A program made the position numbers and the translations under genes. This document shows, piece after piece, positions 32,901 through 36,715 of a stretch of 36,715 bases of DNA. The DNA is from an uncultured Bacillota bacterium. Lineage in GTDB: Bacteria; Bacillota; Dethiobacteria; DTU022; UBA8154. The DNA lies in contig CALJJZ010000054.1 of NCBI GenBank assembly GCA_937973635.1, forward strand, positions 1-36,715, given 5' to 3'. Under the pieces are notes generated by a model. That model searched no databases, was not told the DNA's origin, and saw only the letters and a list, made by a program, of their open reading frames with translations. The stretch's first letter is position 1, and every line of letters starts with the position of its first letter.

Positions 32901-33602
32901 TTATGGGTTGTACTGGCGAATATAGTAAACTTTTGGTTCCGTGCCCAGCTCTTCCCCGAGGCGAAAATGGGGGTATTTCCTCAGGAGCTGAGACACTTTG
33001 CTGTTTGCATCGTCTAAGTCTCCAAAAAAGCGTGCTGCCGACGGACATACTTCATTACAATATGGCTCCAGGCCATGGGACAGGCGATGGTCACACAAGG
33101 AGCATTTCTCCACCTTGTTTTTAGGCCTTATGCCCGGGTAAGTGGTATCCCGGTCAGGGTTGTAATAGGGCAAAACTTTCCCCTTAACCCTTTCCGTTAC
33201 TTCGCGGGGCGAAGCAGTAAGATTACGGATCAGGGGCTGATCGTCTCTCCAAAATTTATGGGGCTCCTCTTCGTTGTAGAAAATTGCGCCATAGGGACAG
33301 GCTTCTTCGCAGAGGCGGCAACCAATGCAAAGGTCCACATCATGTAACGTCAAGCCGTTTGCCGCCTTAAACATCGCCTTGGGGTTAACGGGGCAGACTT
33401 CCACGCAGGGAGCATTTGCACAGTGGTTGCACATCGTGGGGATAAAGGTATATTTTACCTCAGGAAACACACCGGTAGTCTGGTGGATGTGATCGCACCA
33501 GAAGATGCCCTCAGGGACATTGTTTTCAATTTTACAACCCAGGGCACAAGAGCCGCAACCGGTACAGCGATGCAGATCAATGACCACAGCATAATTTGCC
33601 AA
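32901..33602 (-). CDS. 4Fe-4S ferredoxin subunit of molybdoenzyme (DmsB/PsrB-like)
   Basis: The 233-residue protein carries four cluster motifs typical of DmsB/PsrB/NrfC: CTGCGSCALGCK, CNHCANAPCVEVCP, CIGCRLCEEACP, and CSLCDHR with CNEVCP. It should relay electrons between the quinone side and the catalytic subunit. It has no signal peptide, so it is expected to be exported with the Tat-signalled partner. I chose the TTG at 33602, 8 bases after GGAGG; the GTG at 33611 overlaps that site. It begins 16 bp after the catalytic gene. No membrane anchor subunit (DmsC/PsrC) is in the window. Confidence 0.93.
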   Translation of the reverse strand: MANYAVVIDLHRCTGCGSCALGCKIENNVPEGIFWCDHIHQTTGVFPEVKYTFIPTMCNHCANAPCVEVCPVNPKAMFKAANGLTLHDVDLCIGCRLCEEACPYGAIFYNEEEPHKFWRDDQPLIRNLTASPREVTERVKGKVLPYYNPDRDTTYPGIRPKNKVEKCSLCDHRLSHGLEPYCNEVCPSAARFFGDLDDANSKVSQLLRKYPHFRLGEELGTEPKVYYIRQYNP

Positions 33603-33618
33603 TATAACCACCTCCAGC

Positions 33619-36192
33619 TTAAATCGTTTCGATGCGAACCCTGGTCAGGGCATAAAAAGCACTGCTGCCGCTCAGCCTTTCATAGTCAGCGGGCAGAACA
33701 TCGTTGTTGTTGCCGCCGCGGGGTATCCGCTGGTGAAAATTCAAAGCCGCGATGCGCCCATAGGCCCAGTGGCCCTGGCCGAAAGTTTTGGAAACAGTCC
33801 CGGGGGGAACCCCTTCCCATAGTTTTAGCGTACATTCCAGCGCGCCTGTAGGAGAAATCAGCCTGACCCTTTCACCCCCTGCAAGTCCCAATTTTGCAGC
33901 GTCCCGGGGGTTGATTTTAGCTACATCGTCCCATCTTTCGTCTCCAGGGTCCGTGTCTTTAAATTCGTAGTACCAATTGCAGTTGGCAGAACGCCCTTCC
34001 CGGTTCATCCTCGATTTATAGTCCACCAGGACAAGGGGGTATTCCTCTTCTTCACCCCAAATATAGGGGGGCTCATAGTGGGGAACAAAGGCTTTTTCCC
34101 CTGTGGCAAGGTATTTGCATATTGCCAGAATATCGTCCACCGTGGTGTTATGGTTGGCAGCATGGGCCTCCAGCGCTTTTTGGAGCGTAAGGCTGTAAAA
34201 TTCAAATTTGCCTGAGGCCGTGCCGAAGTCATCCCATTTAGTTTTAAAGGTGTATTTTGGAGAATTCCATACCCCGGCAGCCTTGAAATCCTCCCAGCCG
34301 TTAAAGCGATCACCGCGGACATACTCTGCGGGATCCCAGATGGGTTGCAGGCGGTATTTACAGGCAAACTCGGCCAGTTCCAGGCCCGTTTGCGGTTCGG
34401 CTCCCGTTTCCGGGTCTTTAATGCTTTTGCAGTAATCCAGCAGGTTGGTAAAGCCTTTGGCTGCTAGCTTTTCTGCAATCAGCCAGACAACCTCCGTTTC
34501 CGGGTCTTTGCAGTCCCAGACCGGCTCTATTAAAGGGCGGGCCAGCCAACAATGGGTATAGCCGTTGCCTTTCTGGTTCAAATACCCCCACTGTTCAAAC
34601 ATGTGGTGCGTAGAAGGAAGTACCAGATCAGCAAACATGGACATCTCCGAAGCGTGAGTTACAGCATGGACAAAAAAGGGTACTTTGGCCATGGCCTTGT
34701 CCCAGCGTTCAGGTTCAGGGCAGGAAAAATTAAAGTTATTCCAGTAAGCAAAGACAACTTTAACATCGTAAGGATCTTCCGCCAAAATGGCGTCTGCCAC
34801 CCGGTTTGTGACTACCCCGCTGCCGGGGTTAGCGTTTGCCAGGGCCGGAAACTCTTTATAACCCCGCTGGTCAATCTTTTTATGTTTGCGGCCGGCGCTC
34901 GTGATCTCGTCCAGGTAATCGTCAACGGCAGGGAAAGATTTACTGGGCACGCTTGCCCCCCTAATCGTTCCCCCTGTATTATCTGCTGAACCCAAAAGGC
35001 CGTTTAAGGCGTGCACAGCCATGGCCGTGTATGCACCTCTAACCTGCATGGCCGGGCCGCCCCCCAGCCAAACAATGACATGGGGCGCCATTTCTCCCAT
35101 ACGCCTGGCTACAAGCCTGATTTTATTTGCAGCAATGCCGGTCCTTTCTGCGGCCCATTCTGGCGTACAATCTTTGAGCTCCAGGTTCCACCAAGCAATA
35201 AGGCCGTAGGTATAATTTTCCTCAAATAAACCCTCAGGCACCGTCTCTCCTGCGGCAAAGCGATTGACTCCGTCGCTAAAATCACCCACAAATTCACGGG
35301 ACCACAGCCCGTCTACCAGGATAACATGAGCCAAAGCCAAGGCCAGGGCCGCGTCCTCACCGGGTTTTACCGGCAACCAGTGGTTCGCTTTGCTCGCTGT
35401 AGCGGAAAGGCGGGGATCAACTACAGCTACTTCAGCCCTCTCCAGCAGATCTCCCCAGGCATTGAGGTAGTGGGAAACCTGCCGGTTGGAGGAGAGGGGA
35501 TCGCACCCCCATACCAGCACATACTTGGTGTTTTCCACGTCATAATCCCGGTAATCCCAATAGCCCTCCGTATACATGGAGCCAAATTTTTCTGCCTCGG
35601 CGCAGATAGAGCTATGGGAAATATTGTTGGGGCTGCCTAAAATAGCAGGCATACGCCCGTAGAGGAGCTGATTTAACTGGGTATAACGCCCGCGCATAAG
35701 CACGAATTTATGTGTTTCTTTGTGCTCCCGCAATTCCATCAGTTTTTCGGCGATCATCTCTGCCGCCTCGTCCCAGCTTATAGGGACAAACCCTGGGTCT
35801 TCATGCCGCCCTTTGCGGGGATTTGTCCTTTTCATGGGAACCTTTACGCGGTCTGGATCATAAACCTGTTGCAAGGCGAGGTGAGTTTTAGGGCAGCTGT
35901 TCCCCCGGTGCACCAGGGAACGGGCGTTGCTCCTTATTTTAATAGCCCTCCCCTCAACAACATAAACCTCCTTGGCGCACCAGGAGACGCAGCCAGCACA
36001 ACCAGACGGTATCCACTCCCCCTGAGCAAGGGGGCGCACAGCCTCTTTTGTTATAACATCTGTAACATCGCCCTCTGTCTCCTCCGGGGTACGGGGGGAA
36101 CAACCGGAAGAGAGCACGGCTGCAGCCAATGCTGCTCCCGTCATCTTTAAAAAAGTCCTGCGTTTTAAACCCCTTTTCTCCTTTTCTGCCAA
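33619..36192 (-). CDS. Tat-exported molybdopterin oxidoreductase, DMSO reductase family (catalytic subunit)
   Basis: The 857-residue protein opens with a twin-arginine signal RRTFLKMTGAALAAAVLSSG, with C31 in a lipobox-like SSGC, so it may be a Tat lipoprotein. The 4Fe-4S motif uses C65, C68, C72 and C100, followed by K102. At the molybdenum site HSSICAEAEKFGS places C197 as probable metal ligand, as in thiosulfate, polysulfide, tetrathionate and arsenate reductases, rather than the Ser of DmsA. Later blocks include VWGCDPLSSN, DPRLSATA, WLPVKPGEDAALALAL and FGQGHWAYGR. The TTG at 36192 follows GGAGGTATAATAAA. The natural acceptor cannot be told from sequence alone. First gene of the operon. 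Confidence 0.9.
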   Translation of the reverse strand: MAEKEKRGLKRRTFLKMTGAALAAAVLSSGCSPRTPEETEGDVTDVITKEAVRPLAQGEWIPSGCAGCVSWCAKEVYVVEGRAIKIRSNARSLVHRGNSCPKTHLALQQVYDPDRVKVPMKRTNPRKGRHEDPGFVPISWDEAAEMIAEKLMELREHKETHKFVLMRGRYTQLNQLLYGRMPAILGSPNNISHSSICAEAEKFGSMYTEGYWDYRDYDVENTKYVLVWGCDPLSSNRQVSHYLNAWGDLLERAEVAVVDPRLSATASKANHWLPVKPGEDAALALALAHVILVDGLWSREFVGDFSDGVNRFAAGETVPEGLFEENYTYGLIAWWNLELKDCTPEWAAERTGIAANKIRLVARRMGEMAPHVIVWLGGGPAMQVRGAYTAMAVHALNGLLGSADNTGGTIRGASVPSKSFPAVDDYLDEITSAGRKHKKIDQRGYKEFPALANANPGSGVVTNRVADAILAEDPYDVKVVFAYWNNFNFSCPEPERWDKAMAKVPFFVHAVTHASEMSMFADLVLPSTHHMFEQWGYLNQKGNGYTHCWLARPLIEPVWDCKDPETEVVWLIAEKLAAKGFTNLLDYCKSIKDPETGAEPQTGLELAEFACKYRLQPIWDPAEYVRGDRFNGWEDFKAAGVWNSPKYTFKTKWDDFGTASGKFEFYSLTLQKALEAHAANHNTTVDDILAICKYLATGEKAFVPHYEPPYIWGEEEEYPLVLVDYKSRMNREGRSANCNWYYEFKDTDPGDERWDDVAKINPRDAAKLGLAGGERVRLISPTGALECTLKLWEGVPPGTVSKTFGQGHWAYGRIAALNFHQRIPRGGNNNDVLPADYERLSGSSAFYALTRVRIETI

Positions 36193-36715
36193 TTTATTAT
36201 ACCTCCATCGCTGTTTCTATGCTCTTTTGTCTTTCCACCATTAAACTGCTGCCCATATCAAGTGCAGCAAAAAAAACAGCGCATTTAATAAATGTCCTGC
36301 CTTTTTGTTTTTTATGTTTTTTTTAAAAAAAACTCTTTCTCCCAGCATCAGCAAATATTGACATCGTTTAGAAAGCCAGAGATTTGCAAGACAATTTGCC
36401 AGGTACATTTGGTCAACTCTTTACATCCTTTGGCCACAATTTAGCTCCTGCATAAATTATTACACACAAAACTCACACCTCAAGTACATGCAAAGCACTA
36501 CCAGAAATAACATATAAGTAATAGGAATAGTAATAATAGTAGTATCAGTATACAAAAAAGCGGTTCTTACTGTCAAGATAAAATTAGCAATTGAAGGTCC
36601 TGCGGGGGGCGGGAAAAAAGGGGCGATCTTTCGCTTTGTTAGTGTAAAATTACTGTAGGCTTTTAAGAAGGGATTTCCTATCTTAGAAGAGAAGAGGAAC
36701 CTCACATTCACCACG
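36193..36715. other. AT-rich upstream region of the molybdoenzyme operon, no supported gene
   Basis: No gene is supported. The strand upstream of the catalytic gene has poly-T/A runs and a possible -35 TTGACC at about 36411-36416 without a convincing -10 box. A minus-strand frame of 84 codons reaching the right edge lacks a ribosome site and has unusual composition. A stretch of GTA-rich low-complexity sequence lies at about 36505-36550. The right edge may carry the start of another gene that I cannot judge. Confidence 0.5.

Noticed and set aside
36460-36714. 84-codon minus-strand frame at the right edge
   Set aside because: No ribosome site, no family resemblance, and it spans low-complexity AT-rich sequence.
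1-36715. CRISPR arrays, tRNA or rRNA genes, insertion sequences or phage genes
   Set aside because: No regularly spaced repeats, no tRNA cloverleaf or rRNA-like sequence, and no transposase or integrase motifs were seen in reading both strands by eye; a covariance or profile scan could still find small RNAs.

Overview
The window looks like a chromosome segment of an anaerobic, moderately high-GC Clostridia-type Firmicute (Peptococcaceae, Thermacetogenium or Moorella-like physiology; this is inference). The reasons are T-box leader RNAs with sigma-A type promoters, TTG and GTG starts behind strong GGAGG ribosome sites, a complete aro operon in a Gram-positive order, several corrinoid methyltransferases of the MttB family, an ADP-forming acyl-CoA synthetase and a Tat-exported molybdoenzyme. 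Nearly every gene is on the minus strand; the exceptions are pheA and one gene fragment.

Region 1 (1-10126) holds aromatic amino acid synthesis. On the minus strand the operon reads T-box leader, aroF, tyrA, aroA, aroC, aroB, aroE, aroK, aroQ (aroQ runs off the left edge). Its leader carries two complete specifier stems, one reading UUC (Phe) and one UAC (Tyr), ahead of a single antiterminator/terminator. pheA lies divergently on the plus strand. It converges, with a 28-bp overlap, on a lone trpF homologue that has its own T-box with a UGG (Trp) specifier. That TrpF lacks both classical catalytic residues.

Region 2 (10159-22400) is a ten-gene, same-strand cluster. In transcription order it reads MttB-3, a methyltetrahydrofolate:corrinoid methyltransferase, MttB-2, a corrinoid protein, MttB-1, an asparagine-synthetase-like enzyme without its glutaminase cysteine, a nitrilase-family amidase, an aspartate-carbamoyltransferase-like enzyme, an M24 (Xaa-Pro peptidase/creatinase fold) protein and a sugar-isomerase-like TIM barrel. 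The first five genes are tightly coupled. The whole set looks like a catabolic route in which N-methyl groups go to tetrahydrofolate while the rest of the molecule is handled by amide/carbamoyl chemistry. I do not recognise the combination as a described pathway, and it is the best candidate for a new system here.

Region 3 (22400-25500) is a two-gene acyl-CoA operon (ADP-forming acyl-CoA synthetase and enoyl-CoA hydratase) with a clear promoter and terminator.

Region 4 (25648-29500) is decaying. It contains an intact lipoprotein, a His-rich FtsX-type permease frameshifted by a 4-bp tandem duplication, an ABC ATPase that has lost its Walker A half, a nucleotidyltransferase/phosphomannomutase-like gene lacking its N-terminus and carrying two single-base deletions, and a plus-strand gene fragment. 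Together the first three resemble a zinc-type ABC system with a deleted neighbour.

Region 5 (29784-36192) is a five-gene molybdoenzyme operon: Tat-signalled DMSO-reductase-family catalytic subunit, four-cluster ferredoxin subunit, TorD-type chaperone, a ferredoxin-like protein and moeA. The right end (36193-36715) is AT-rich and shows no gene I can support.
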